Made by a program: the position numbers and the translations under genes. The notes below the pieces were generated by a model. That model made no database searches. It had not been told where the DNA came from and saw only the letters and a program-made list of their open reading frames with translations. Of a stretch of DNA of 64,000 nucleotides, positions 36,549 through 44,410 are shown piece by piece (the first letter of the stretch is position 1; every line of letters starts with the position of its first letter). Source of the stretch: Dysgonamonadaceae bacterium (lineage in GTDB: Bacteria > Bacteroidota > Bacteroidia > Bacteroidales > Dysgonomonadaceae); the NCBI GenBank assembly GCA_031254645.1, contig JAIRUA010000012.1, forward strand, positions 124,001 through 188,000, in the 5' to 3' direction.

Positions 36549-36842
36549 ATGCAAACCAATGCTGATTATTTACATAAACTAAAACAGTTCAAACAACTAT
36601 ATTCTACCGAATATGGTATTGACCGTATTGGTATTTTTGGCTCTGTGGCACGAGGCGAGCAAACGGAAAATAGCGATATAGACATCTACTACGAAGGTAA
36701 ATCGCTTGGATTGAAATCGTTGGTAGAGCTACCGATGGAACTTGAAAAGTTTTTTGGTGTGCCCGTTGATGTAGTTAGAAAGCATCGTAATCTGCGTCCC
36801 TCTTTTCTCGAACGTATTATGCAGGAAATTATTTATGCGTGA
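36549..36842 (+). CDS. mntA: MntA-type antitoxin nucleotidyltransferase
   Basis: A 97-residue minimal nucleotidyltransferase with the signature GSVARGEQTENSDID: Gly31-Ser32 and the metal-binding Asp43 and Asp45. In type VII toxin-antitoxin systems MntA adds AMP to the HepT toxin and silences it. The hepT start codon lies inside its last codons (8-base overlap), so the two are translationally coupled. Confidence 0.88.
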   Translation: MQTNADYLHKLKQFKQLYSTEYGIDRIGIFGSVARGEQTENSDIDIYYEGKSLGLKSLVELPMELEKFFGVPVDVVRKHRNLRPSFLERIMQEIIYA

Positions 36843-37221
36843 TAAATCTTTGATAATCGAAATATTAGAGCAGGTAGAACGAGTTATCGAAAATTTGCTT
36901 GGAAGCACCGCCAATCTTTCGAATATTAACGAGTTGTTAGAATCGGCGGACGGAATGCTGCGCCTAAACGGCATCTGTATGTGTTTCATTATCATCGGTG
37001 AAGAAATCAAGCGAATTGACAGATATACAGAAGAAGAGCTTCTTATCAATTATCCGTCAATTCCGTGGAAAAACATCAAAGGTATGCGCAACAGAATTGC
37101 GCACGGTTATTTTGAAATTGATGCTGATGTTGTTTTTGATACATTGAAAACAGATATTCCGCCGCTTCTCACGGTTATAAAGCAGATAAAAGAAGATATT
37201 CTTATAAATTCAAAATCGTAA
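36835..37221 (+). CDS. hepT: HepT-type toxin (HEPN, DUF86 family)
   Basis: A 128-residue HEPN-fold protein with the RNase motif R-x4-H-x-Y as Arg85-His90-Tyr92 in RNRIAHGY. HepT-like proteins act as RNases neutralised by MntA-dependent AMPylation. The stop lies one base from the end of the convergent mnmA gene. A catalytically intact toxin is predicted. Confidence 0.87.
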   Translation: MRDKSLIIEILEQVERVIENLLGSTANLSNINELLESADGMLRLNGICMCFIIIGEEIKRIDRYTEEELLINYPSIPWKNIKGMRNRIAHGYFEIDADVVFDTLKTDIPPLLTVIKQIKEDILINSKS

Positions 37222-37222
37222 T

Positions 37223-38287
37223 TCAAATAATCATACCACTTCCCAAACACATTCGACTTTCCCTATCATACACCACACCAAACTGTCCCGCCGCAATTCC
37301 CTGCACCGCTACATCAGAATGAATACGATACATATCGCCGATTTTTGAAATTCTACCGGAAGAAAATTCCGGCGTATGACGAATTTTAAACGTAATTTCC
37401 CGTTCCCCCTCAAAGTCGCCCCAAATGTCTTTCGTGATAAAATCAAAACCTTGCAGATTAATCGTATCGCCATACTGAAACTTTGTATCGTACCCTTTTG
37501 ATACATACACGATGTTGCGATTGACATCTTTTTTAATCACAAACCACGGTCCGCCGCTCAATCCCAAGCCTTTGCGCTGTCCGATGGTGTGAAACCAATA
37601 GCCGTGATGCTTGCCGAGAATATTTCCTGTTTCTAACTCTACAATCAATCCTCCTTTTTGTCCTAAATAGCGTTCGATAAAATCATTGTAGTTGATTTTT
37701 CCGAGAAAGCAAATTCCTTGACTATCTTTTCGTTGTGCCGACGGAAGTTTTTGTTCGGCAGCAATCGCGCGCACTTCCGCTTTCATCAAATTGCCTATCG
37801 GAAACATCAATTTCGACACCTGCACATAGCTGATTTGACCGAGAAAATAGGTTTGGTCTTTCACTCGGTCTTTCGCGGTAGAAAGCCATGTCAAACCATC
37901 CTGTTCGATAGTGGTAGCGTAATGCCCGGTAGCAATTTTATCAAAATGATGCCCCCATTTTTCTTCGAAACAGCCGAATTTTATCAGCTTGTTGCACATC
38001 ATATCAGGGTTGGGCGTTAATCCGCGTTTCACGGAATCAACAGTGTATTTTACCACGCTGTCCCAATATTCATCGTGCAGCGACACGATTTCGAACCGAC
38101 AACCATATCGTTTCGCGATATACGACACAATTTCAATATCTTCCTCCGCCGGACAATCAATGTATCCGTCTTTGTCCTCCATTCCGATTTTAATGTAAAA
38201 AATAGTTGGGTTGTAGTCCATCTCTTTTAATTGATGTACTATAACCGAGCTATCTACGCCGCCGGAAACTAATGCCGCTATTTCCAT
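37223..38287 (-). CDS. mnmA: tRNA-specific 2-thiouridylase MnmA
   Basis: Thiolates U34 in tRNAs for Lys, Glu and Gln. The 354 residues (from ATG 38287) begin with the PP-loop SGGVDS at 8-13 and include the catalytic cysteines in [10 protein letters not shown] and SQGICFLGK. The longer in-frame extension starts before the promoter and is not used. Bacteroidetes may carry more than one MnmA, so another copy elsewhere is possible. Confidence 0.93.
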   Translation of the reverse strand: MEIAALVSGGVDSSVIVHQLKEMDYNPTIFYIKIGMEDKDGYIDCPAEEDIEIVSYIAKRYGCRFEIVSLHDEYWDSVVKYTVDSVKRGLTPNPDMMCNKLIKFGCFEEKWGHHFDKIATGHYATTIEQDGLTWLSTAKDRVKDQTYFLGQISYVQVSKLMFPIGNLMKAEVRAIAAEQKLPSAQRKDSQGICFLGKINYNDFIERYLGQKGGLIVELETGNILGKHHGYWFHTIGQRKGLGLSGGPWFVIKKDVNRNIVYVSKGYDTKFQYGDTINLQGFDFITKDIWGDFEGEREITFKIRHTPEFSSGRISKIGDMYRIHSDVAVQGIAAGQFGVVYDRESRMCLGSGMII

Positions 38288-38399
38288 ACGATATTTTATT
38301 TTTTCTTTTGGTGTATGGGAACTCGCAAAATTCATTCTTTTTATTATAAATGATATACCTGCTCGTTTCCATTTAATTGTTTTGAAATGTTTTGGAATA

Positions 38400-38407
38400 C
38401 AAAGGTA
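38400..38407 (-). promoter_or_regulatory. -7 box of the mnmA promoter
   Basis: TACCTTTG on the minus strand matches TAnnTTTG, about 110 bases upstream of the chosen mnmA start; the -33 position is not clear. Confidence 0.45.
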
Positions 38408-38562
38408 CAAATAAGAATTGGATTGGAAAAAATGAGCGATTTGGGTTTTACAGACAGTTAAAATGTATCGACTATTTACTTTGTATCACTTTATCTTCAA
38501 TACATTTTACTGAATTAGTGAAGTTTAACTAAAGCAGAGAGGATATTTTTGAAGTTTGCTAT

Positions 38563-38570
38563 ATCTTTGT
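38563..38570 (+). promoter_or_regulatory. -7 box of the beta-barrel gene promoter
   Basis: TATCTTTG matches the -7 consensus. Transcription from about 38577 would give a leader of about 97 bases containing the structured element at 38601-38659. No good -33 is seen. Confidence 0.5.
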
Positions 38571-38600
38571 TGCAGATTTTTTAAAACATCTTTTTGAAAA

Positions 38601-38659
38601 TTTTCCCATCATTCTTAATGGACTTCGGTTTTGGGAAAGCAGAGCAACAATAGAAGTCC
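38601..38659 (+). ncRNA. Leader pseudoknot candidate, copy 1
   Basis: TTTTCCCA (38601-38608) pairs with TGGGAAAG (38632-38639). The loop between carries TTAATGGACTTC (38615-38626), whose GGACTTC can pair with GAAGTCC at 38653-38659, inside the block AGCAACAATAGAAGTCC (38643-38659). The two stems interlock as an H-type pseudoknot, ending 14 bases before the ATG. Copy 2 at 39533-39609 keeps both blocks exactly while the first stem differs but still pairs. Confidence 0.65.
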
Positions 38660-38673
38660 GTCTATTTATCATT

Positions 38674-39330
38674 ATGAAAATATTTAAAGTAGCTTTAATT
38701 GCAATCGCAATTTTTATCGGTGCAAATGTTAGTGCACAAAATTCGCCTATCACTTTTGGAGTGAAAGCAGGGATAAATCTTTCTAATTTTTATGGAAATG
38801 GTGTAGAGAATCTTGATCTCAAAGCAAAACCCGGCTTTAACGTTGGTGTAACAATGGATTACGCCTTCACTCCAGCAATGTACTTAATGACAGGACTTGA
38901 ACTTACTACAAAAGGTGCAAAATGGAGCACCCGTGAGGATGGAGAAACTCTTAAAGTGACGTCTAATCCTATGTATTTACAGTTGCCCGTACACTTCGGC
39001 TATAAAATTGATATCGCACCCGGCACAAGATTTGTACTTCACGCAGGACCTTATGTAGCTTACGGAGTTGGGGGAAAAGACACCATCACGTATAACGGAG
39101 GAAAACGATCATTTAATATTTTTGGAAAAGATAATGCCGCAAAAGCGATGGGTATAGAAGGCGTAGAGGCTGAAAGATTTGACTATGGCGTAGGTCTTGG
39201 AGTAGGCGTTGAGTTTGGACAAATCAATGTGGGACTTGGGTATGACTTAGGTCTTGGAAACCTTTCTGGTGTAAAAGAGGCAAAACAGCAGAATATGAAC
39301 GCTTATCTTTCAGTAGGATACAGATTCTAG
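38674..39330 (+). CDS. Outer-membrane beta-barrel protein sharing a leader with the MACPF gene
   Basis: A 218-residue exported protein: signal peptide cut near VSAQ (residue 22), then a PF13568-type outer-membrane beta-barrel (FGVKAGINLSNFYG, GFNVGVTMDYAFTPAMYLMTGLE, YLQLPVHFGYKI) ending NAYLSVGYRF with the C-terminal aromatic of barrel proteins. The gene has the pseudoknot-like leader and a terminator nearly identical to that of the following MACPF gene. Some Bacteroidales MACPF antimicrobial proteins target barrel proteins of rivals, so a receptor or protective variant is an attractive but unproven role. Confidence 0.8.
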   Translation: MKIFKVALIAIAIFIGANVSAQNSPITFGVKAGINLSNFYGNGVENLDLKAKPGFNVGVTMDYAFTPAMYLMTGLELTTKGAKWSTREDGETLKVTSNPMYLQLPVHFGYKIDIAPGTRFVLHAGPYVAYGVGGKDTITYNGGKRSFNIFGKDNAAKAMGIEGVEAERFDYGVGLGVGVEFGQINVGLGYDLGLGNLSGVKEAKQQNMNAYLSVGYRF

Positions 39331-39357
39331 GCTAATTTATTTCAATTAATTTGTTAT

Positions 39358-39385
39358 AACAAGGGGCTTTCTAGTCCCTTGTTTT
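39358..39385 (+). terminator. Terminator after the barrel gene
   Basis: AACAAGGGGCT pairs with AGTCCCTTGTT (11 pairs, one G-T) around TTCT and is followed by T residues. The hairpin is the same as the one after the MACPF gene except for one stem base and the loop. Confidence 0.85.
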
Positions 39386-39532
39386 ATTACTGCCACAAAG
39401 ATACCAATTAGTGAAAGTGTTTCTTTATGAGACGCTTTTTTTATGCATAAAAAATGTTGAAAAAAATATTTCTAAAAAAACTTTTTCGCATGAACTTTTC
39501 TCTGACTTTTGTGTTTATAGCAGTGATACGTC

Positions 39533-39609
39533 TTTCTCCATAGTCTTTAATGGACTTCAACTATTGAGAAAACAAAATTACAACTAAATAACAGCAACAA
39601 TAGAAGTCC
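39533..39609 (+). ncRNA. Leader pseudoknot candidate, copy 2
   Basis: TTTCTCCATAGT (39533-39544) pairs with ACTATTGAGAAA (39560-39571) in 11 of 12 positions. The 15-base loop carries TTAATGGACTTC (39547-39558), whose GGACTTC can pair with GAAGTCC (39603-39609) in the block AGCAACAATAGAAGTCC (39593-39609), 13 bases before the MACPF start. The linker after the first stem is 21 bases here but 3 in copy 1. Confidence 0.65.
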
Positions 39610-39622
39610 ACTAATACATTTT

Positions 39623-41017
39623 ATGAATATGAAAAAAATCTTTTTTTGGGTACTACCCTTGTGCTTAGCCTTGTTTTCCTGTGGAGAGAATGAGATAATT
39701 GAGTCAATTCCAAATGACGACTCTATAGATGTGGACGGTGTAGCAATCAGAGCCGGAGGCGATAACAAGTTAGACCATCTGGGGTATGGCTATGATGCTA
39801 CAGGCAGATTTGCAAGCACATACAGTGTAAAGGCTCCGGTAATAGATATGGTCAAATATCAGCAAATGTACCCCCAAGGACTTGATGTGGATAAATCACC
39901 TGTTCTGACAGGAAGAGAAGCTGTTGGGCAGACTTCTTATACGTATGTTACAGATTTTGTGAACAAGTTGAGTTTTGATATTTCGGAACAAGAAAAAAAG
40001 AAACTTTTTTCCGGAAATATTAATGCGACATACACAAACAAAGAAACCTATTCATCAACCTATAGTTTTGCAAGCAAGAGTGTCAATTATGTCCACAGAA
40101 GGGTATCGATGTACAATACCGCCGCCGAAATGCAAAAATGTTTATCGACCTCTTTCATCAATCACGTGAACACCACATCTCCGGAAAATTTGGTTCAAAT
40201 ATATGGAACGCACGTATTAACAAGAATTGCTTTAGGTGCAAAAATTGATTATTTATACAGGTCAAGAATAACTACCACAAACAAAGCTACAGTTGTTGGA
40301 GCCGGAATGAACGCAAGTATTGGCAAACTATTCAAAACAAACAGCAATAGCACGCTGTCAACTACTTTAGACACAAGAAATCAAGAACAGTCATTACACT
40401 ATGAAATTGTGGGCGGTAAAATAAATTTAGCTCCAGTGGGCAATATTAATGTGCAAGTTGACAATGGTGTTCGCGACCTGACTCATTGGGAGCGAAGTAT
40501 AGACACAACAAATATGGTTTTCGTAGATATACTTGATTACGGATTGATTCCTATTTATGACTTGATTGCTGACCCGCTTAAAAAAACAAGAGTGAAAGAA
40601 GCTGTCGAGAAATATATATTGTCAAAACAGTTAGAGGAAGAAAGACTTCCGAATGCAATATATGCGGGGGAGAGAATTCTTGCCGGTAATCCTATTTATT
40701 CTCCAAATAGAAGGTATATACTTACGGTGAATGTATTTGGTGGTGTTGGAGCCCTTAAAAGTGGATCTAATTACGATATGAAATGGAATGTAGGAATGCC
40801 ACTTCCCACTAATAGAAAGGCTTCCCAAGCAGAATTAACCCATAATGGAGAATTTAAAATAATGTCTCCTACAGGCGCGACTCTTTTTTCAAGTAACACA
40901 AATATAGGACCAAAAGCTAAATTAGTACTTGATGACTTCGGAAATTTGACTCTTTATGACCAAGCCGAGCAGAGAAAATGGGTAATATATTTGAATGGAA
41001 CTACGGCAAGATTTTAG
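39623..41017 (+). CDS. MACPF-domain lipoprotein with C-terminal B-type lectin domain
   Basis: A 464-residue surface or secreted lipoprotein: lipobox ALFSC with Cys20. Residues about 60-330 form a membrane-attack-complex/perforin domain, with the signature YGTHVLTRIALGAK (from Tyr194) and two long strand/helix regions. Residues about 345-464 resemble a bulb-type mannose-binding lectin (ERILAGNPIYSPNRRY..., LVLDDFGNLTLYD, KWVIYLNG). MACPF proteins of Bacteroidales include the BSAP antimicrobial toxins that kill related strains; the lectin could direct binding to glycans. ATG 39629 is an alternative start. Confidence 0.85.
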   Translation: MNMKKIFFWVLPLCLALFSCGENEIIESIPNDDSIDVDGVAIRAGGDNKLDHLGYGYDATGRFASTYSVKAPVIDMVKYQQMYPQGLDVDKSPVLTGREAVGQTSYTYVTDFVNKLSFDISEQEKKKLFSGNINATYTNKETYSSTYSFASKSVNYVHRRVSMYNTAAEMQKCLSTSFINHVNTTSPENLVQIYGTHVLTRIALGAKIDYLYRSRITTTNKATVVGAGMNASIGKLFKTNSNSTLSTTLDTRNQEQSLHYEIVGGKINLAPVGNINVQVDNGVRDLTHWERSIDTTNMVFVDILDYGLIPIYDLIADPLKKTRVKEAVEKYILSKQLEEERLPNAIYAGERILAGNPIYSPNRRYILTVNVFGGVGALKSGSNYDMKWNVGMPLPTNRKASQAELTHNGEFKIMSPTGATLFSSNTNIGPKAKLVLDDFGNLTLYDQAEQRKWVIYLNGTTARF

Positions 41018-41045
41018 AAAAGAAACATTGTGAAAAAATTATCAT

Positions 41046-41077
41046 AACAAGGGACTTTTTAGTCCCTTGTTTTTTTA
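41046..41077 (+). terminator. Terminator after the MACPF gene
   Basis: AACAAGGGACT pairs perfectly with AGTCCCTTGTT (11 pairs) around TTTT, followed by a run of T. It is a near copy of the hairpin at 39358-39385. Confidence 0.88.
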
Positions 41078-41080
41078 TCC

Positions 41081-42124
41081 TCAATTTCTACTATATTTCG
41101 CATCCTTAAATGTCCCTATCTTTTTTATTTTTCCCTGCTTGAGCATCTGAGAAACAACACCCTCTATGGTAGTTATTGAAACATCGGGCAAAATATAATT
41201 AATTTCCCGTTTGCTGAGTGGAAGCAAGCTGTTGAGTAGAGTTTGTTCAACTCGCTCACGCTTAGAAGTTTTTTTTGAGTTGATGACGGCAAAACGCTTG
41301 TCGAGTTCTTTGTAACAAATGAGCAGTGTAAAAATAAAATTTTCGATAAACGGCAAATAGTCATTCGTATTATTTTCCCAGTTTTCGGAAGATTTTCGCA
41401 GTGCATCGTAATATGATTTTTTATTTTTGTTAATCTGTTCTTCGAAGGAAATGTATTTTCCGGCATCAAAACCTGCTTTATACAGCAGCAATAAAGAGAG
41501 TAACCGCGACATTCTTCCGTTTCCATCGGAAAATGGGTGAATACATAAAAAATCGAATATAAAGCACGGTATCAAAAGCAGTTTGTTTATCCCGGCATCG
41601 CTATTTGCATCAATGAACGCATACACAAGTTGCTGCATAGCCGACTGTGTCTCAGTGGCTTTTGTGGGTATAAACCGTACTTTTCGATTGCCGTTACTGT
41701 CAATTTCCAAGATTACATTGTCGGATGTTTTATATGTACCCCCGCCTGTTTCGGTAAAGGAAAGCAGGGTAGAGTGAAGATTTAAGATACTCTGTTCGTC
41801 AAGTGAAATATATTGATAATTGCTGTGAATAGCATTCAACGCATCGCGATAGCCTGCGATTTCCTGTTCGTTATGGTTGAGCGGGGCAGACGATTGATTG
41901 ACTATTTCCTCAATACGCTTGTCGGTGGTAACGATATTTTCAATAGCATTCGATCCCTTGACCGACTGCACTTTGGCTATGCTTTCCAGTTTTGTGAAAA
42001 TATTCTCAAAATCACGTTTACGGATTTTATCCAATGCTTTCAATTCGGCAATACTGTTGGTAATGCCAAGCAGACTGGTTGGCAATAATGCGTTTTTTAA
42101 GAACGAATAATCAAATTTTCTCAT
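41081..42124 (-). CDS. Class II Fic-domain protein with C-terminal winged helix
   Basis: A 347-residue protein. The N-terminal inhibitory motif SNAIEN (residues 58-63) matches the (S/T)xxxE(G/N) helix of class II Fic proteins; the catalytic motif HPFSDGNGR is at 196-204 and complete. Residues about 285-345 (LLPLSKREINYIL...TTIEGVVSQMLKQGKIKKIG) form a winged helix-turn-helix, so it could bind DNA. Fic proteins usually transfer AMP to target proteins. Upstream are three copies of a 13-base word around a well-formed promoter, suggesting self-regulation. Confidence 0.88.
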   Translation of the reverse strand: MRKFDYSFLKNALLPTSLLGITNSIAELKALDKIRKRDFENIFTKLESIAKVQSVKGSNAIENIVTTDKRIEEIVNQSSAPLNHNEQEIAGYRDALNAIHSNYQYISLDEQSILNLHSTLLSFTETGGGTYKTSDNVILEIDSNGNRKVRFIPTKATETQSAMQQLVYAFIDANSDAGINKLLLIPCFIFDFLCIHPFSDGNGRMSRLLSLLLLYKAGFDAGKYISFEEQINKNKKSYYDALRKSSENWENNTNDYLPFIENFIFTLLICYKELDKRFAVINSKKTSKRERVEQTLLNSLLPLSKREINYILPDVSITTIEGVVSQMLKQGKIKKIGTFKDAKYSRN

Positions 42125-42145
42125 ACATCTTTATGTTTCTACCTG

Positions 42146-42223
42146 CAAAAATACAAAAAATAGGCAGTATTTCAAAATCAAAAATGAATTTACTGCCTAT
42201 TTTACAACAAAAAATAGGCAGTA
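42146..42223 (-). promoter_or_regulatory. Promoter and triple operator of the Fic gene
   Basis: On the minus strand TTTG (42176-42173), 19 bases, then TATTTTTG (42153-42146). The word AAAATAGGCAGTA occurs three times: forward with core TAGGCAGTA at 42161-42169 (inside the promoter spacer), reversed at 42191-42199 and forward at 42215-42223. Binding at the first site would block RNA polymerase. Confidence 0.7.
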
Positions 42224-42427
42224 TTATCTTCACTCGTAAACTTTAATGCTATTCGTTAAACCCACTTCTCAAAAAATAATCACTTATTTATCCTCAAAAA
42301 AAGCAAATTAGAAAAAAATAATGCGTACCTTTACATCTTCGGAATAGTCTGTTCGAGAGCGAGCACTATTACTGAGATTTTTCTAGCTGCTTACGAAGCG
42401 ATTTTAGAAGATATTTGAGTCAGGAGT

Positions 42428-42492
42428 GTCATTGCGGACTTGATCCGCAATCCCCAAAAAACGAGAAGATTGCGGGTCAAGCCCGCAATGAC
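42428..42492. repeat. Inverted repeat, GTCATTGCGG family, upstream of recJ
   Basis: Arms 42428-42452 and 42468-42492 match as reverse complements in 23 of 25 positions; each arm is itself self-complementary around CTTGA. It is followed by a single AATCCGTG...TTATCTGCGTTCT arm (42494-42533) of the family found after recJ. The rest of 42224-42573 shows only a weak TACCTTTA box near 42326. Confidence 0.8.
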
Positions 42493-42573
42493 AAATCCGT
42501 GATAATCTGTACAATCCGTGTTATCTGCGTTCTCCTTGACTCAACCCATTTCGATACAAAAAAAACGATATAA

Positions 42574-44286
42574 ATGACTTACAAATGGAATTACTCAACC
42601 CCATCAAACGACCTAAAAAATAAAAAAAATGAATTAACGAAAGAAACTAACTTACACCCGGTACTTGCCGAGCTACTTGTCGGTAAAGGCATTCAAACGA
42701 AAAAAGGAGCCGAAGATTTTCTGCATCCAAGTTTGGATAACCTGCACGACCCATTTCTACTGCCCGATATGGAAGAAGCCATTCATCGTATCGAAAAGGC
42801 ACTTGGCAACAAAGAACGCATTCTCATTTACGGCGATTACGACGTAGACGGTACAGCGGCTGTATCATTGGTGTATAAATTCTTTCGGAAGATAACCAAT
42901 AACATTGATTATTACATTCCTGACAGGTACGATGAAGGGTACGGTGTTTCAATTCAAGGAATTGATTATGCCGCAAACACCGGCGTAAGCCTCATTATTT
43001 CACTCGATTGCGGAATAAAAGCGGTTACAAAAGTAGCGTATGCCAGAGAAAAAGGCATCGATTTTATCATTTGCGACCACCATATGCCCGATCACGAATT
43101 GCCCGACGCGGTGGCGGTGGTAGATGCTAAACGCCCTGATTCGGTGTATCCATACGACGAACTTTCGGGCTGTGGTGTGGGATTCAAGTTGGTGCAAGCG
43201 TTTTCGCAACGCAACGGAATGCCGTTTTCCGAAATTGAACCGCTACTCGACTTGGTGGCAATCAGCATTGCCTCGGATATTGTGCCGCTCACGGGCGAAA
43301 ATCGGGTGATGATTTACCACGGATTGAAACAATTGAACTCAAATCCAAGTTTTGGACTGCGCGGTATTATCGAAATTTGCGGATTGAATCGCAAAACGAT
43401 AACTGTGAGTGATATTGTATTCAAAATCGGTCCGCGCATCAACGCTTCGGGACGAATGATGAACGGAAAAGAGGCAGTAGATCTGATGCTTTCAACCGAT
43501 ATGGCTTCGGCGCGCGAAAAAAGCAAAAATATTGATAAATACAACGAAGAACGTCGCGAACTCGACAAAATAATCACCGACGAGGCAATAAAATATATTG
43601 ACGAGCACGTGAATATTGATGTGCAAAAAAGCATCGTTCTCTACAACGAAACGTGGCACAAAGGCATTATAGGAATCGTTGCTTCGCGATTGACGGAAAA
43701 ATATTATCGTCCGGCAATTGTACTCACAAAGTCAAACAATATGATTTCCGGTTCGGCGCGCTCCGTTATCGGATTTGATGTGTATAAAGCGATAGAATCG
43801 TGTCGCGATATTCTTGAAAACTTCGGCGGACACACTTATGCTGCGGGCCTTACGTTGCGTGAAGAAAATTTGGAAGAATTTACCGATCGTTTCAACACGC
43901 TTTCGTTTGATGAAATCGAAAAGAAAATGATGGAGCCGAGAATCAACATCGATGCAGAAGTTTCTTTTTCGCAAATCACTCCGGATTTTATCGAAGGACT
44001 GAAAATGTTTGCACCATTTGGTCCTGATAATGAAAATCCTGTATTTTTGACGCGAAATGTAATTGATACAGGAAATAGCAAGCTCGTGGGAAAAGATTTT
44101 CAACATATCAAACTCGAAATCAAAGACGAAGCTTTCGGCATGCCAATGCAAGGAATCGCTTTTGGTCAGAAATCGCATTTTGAAAAAATAAAAAACGGAT
44201 TGCCAGTGGAAATTTGTTATACGGTCGAGGAAAATACGCACGGGAGCAATTCGTTTACGCAGCTAATTATCAAAGACATAAGATAA
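42574..44286 (+). CDS. recJ: Single-strand DNA exonuclease RecJ
   Basis: 5'-3' exonuclease used in recombination and mismatch repair. The 570 residues show the DHH-family motifs: YGDYDVDGTAAVSL (about 86-99), CDHHMPDHELPDAVAVVDAKR (near 168), SGCGVGFKL, and the DHHA1 domain with FGGHTYAAGLTL. All metal ligands appear present. recQ follows 124 bases downstream; RecJ and RecQ act together in the RecF pathway. Confidence 0.95.
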   Translation: MTYKWNYSTPSNDLKNKKNELTKETNLHPVLAELLVGKGIQTKKGAEDFLHPSLDNLHDPFLLPDMEEAIHRIEKALGNKERILIYGDYDVDGTAAVSLVYKFFRKITNNIDYYIPDRYDEGYGVSIQGIDYAANTGVSLIISLDCGIKAVTKVAYAREKGIDFIICDHHMPDHELPDAVAVVDAKRPDSVYPYDELSGCGVGFKLVQAFSQRNGMPFSEIEPLLDLVAISIASDIVPLTGENRVMIYHGLKQLNSNPSFGLRGIIEICGLNRKTITVSDIVFKIGPRINASGRMMNGKEAVDLMLSTDMASAREKSKNIDKYNEERRELDKIITDEAIKYIDEHVNIDVQKSIVLYNETWHKGIIGIVASRLTEKYYRPAIVLTKSNNMISGSARSVIGFDVYKAIESCRDILENFGGHTYAAGLTLREENLEEFTDRFNTLSFDEIEKKMMEPRINIDAEVSFSQITPDFIEGLKMFAPFGPDNENPVFLTRNVIDTGNSKLVGKDFQHIKLEIKDEAFGMPMQGIAFGQKSHFEKIKNGLPVEICYTVEENTHGSNSFTQLIIKDIR

Positions 44287-44289
44287 TAA

Positions 44290-44399
44290 ATAGAACGCAG
44301 ATGACGCGGATAAAACGGATTTACGCTGATAAAACCCTTTTGATTTTGAAAAAATAAAATCTACGAGAATCTGTGTTATCCGCGTCATCTGCGTTCTAT
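44290..44399. repeat. 24-base perfect inverted repeat between recJ and recQ
   Basis: Arms 44290-44313 and 44376-44399 are exactly complementary (core AGAACGCAGATGACGCGGAT). The arms start 3 bases after the recJ stop and end 11 bases before the recQ ATG. Confidence 0.9.
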
Positions 44400-44410
44400 A
44401 ATTTATAAAA

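Noticed and set aside
39396..39403. A minus-strand promoter (TATCTTTG) pointing back into the barrel gene
   Set aside because: No -33 element at 19-21 bases and no downstream feature; a chance match to a short AT-rich box is likely.
43732..44241. A 169-codon frame opposite recJ
   Set aside because: It is antisense to conserved RecJ motifs, has no domain and no start signal; it is a shadow.
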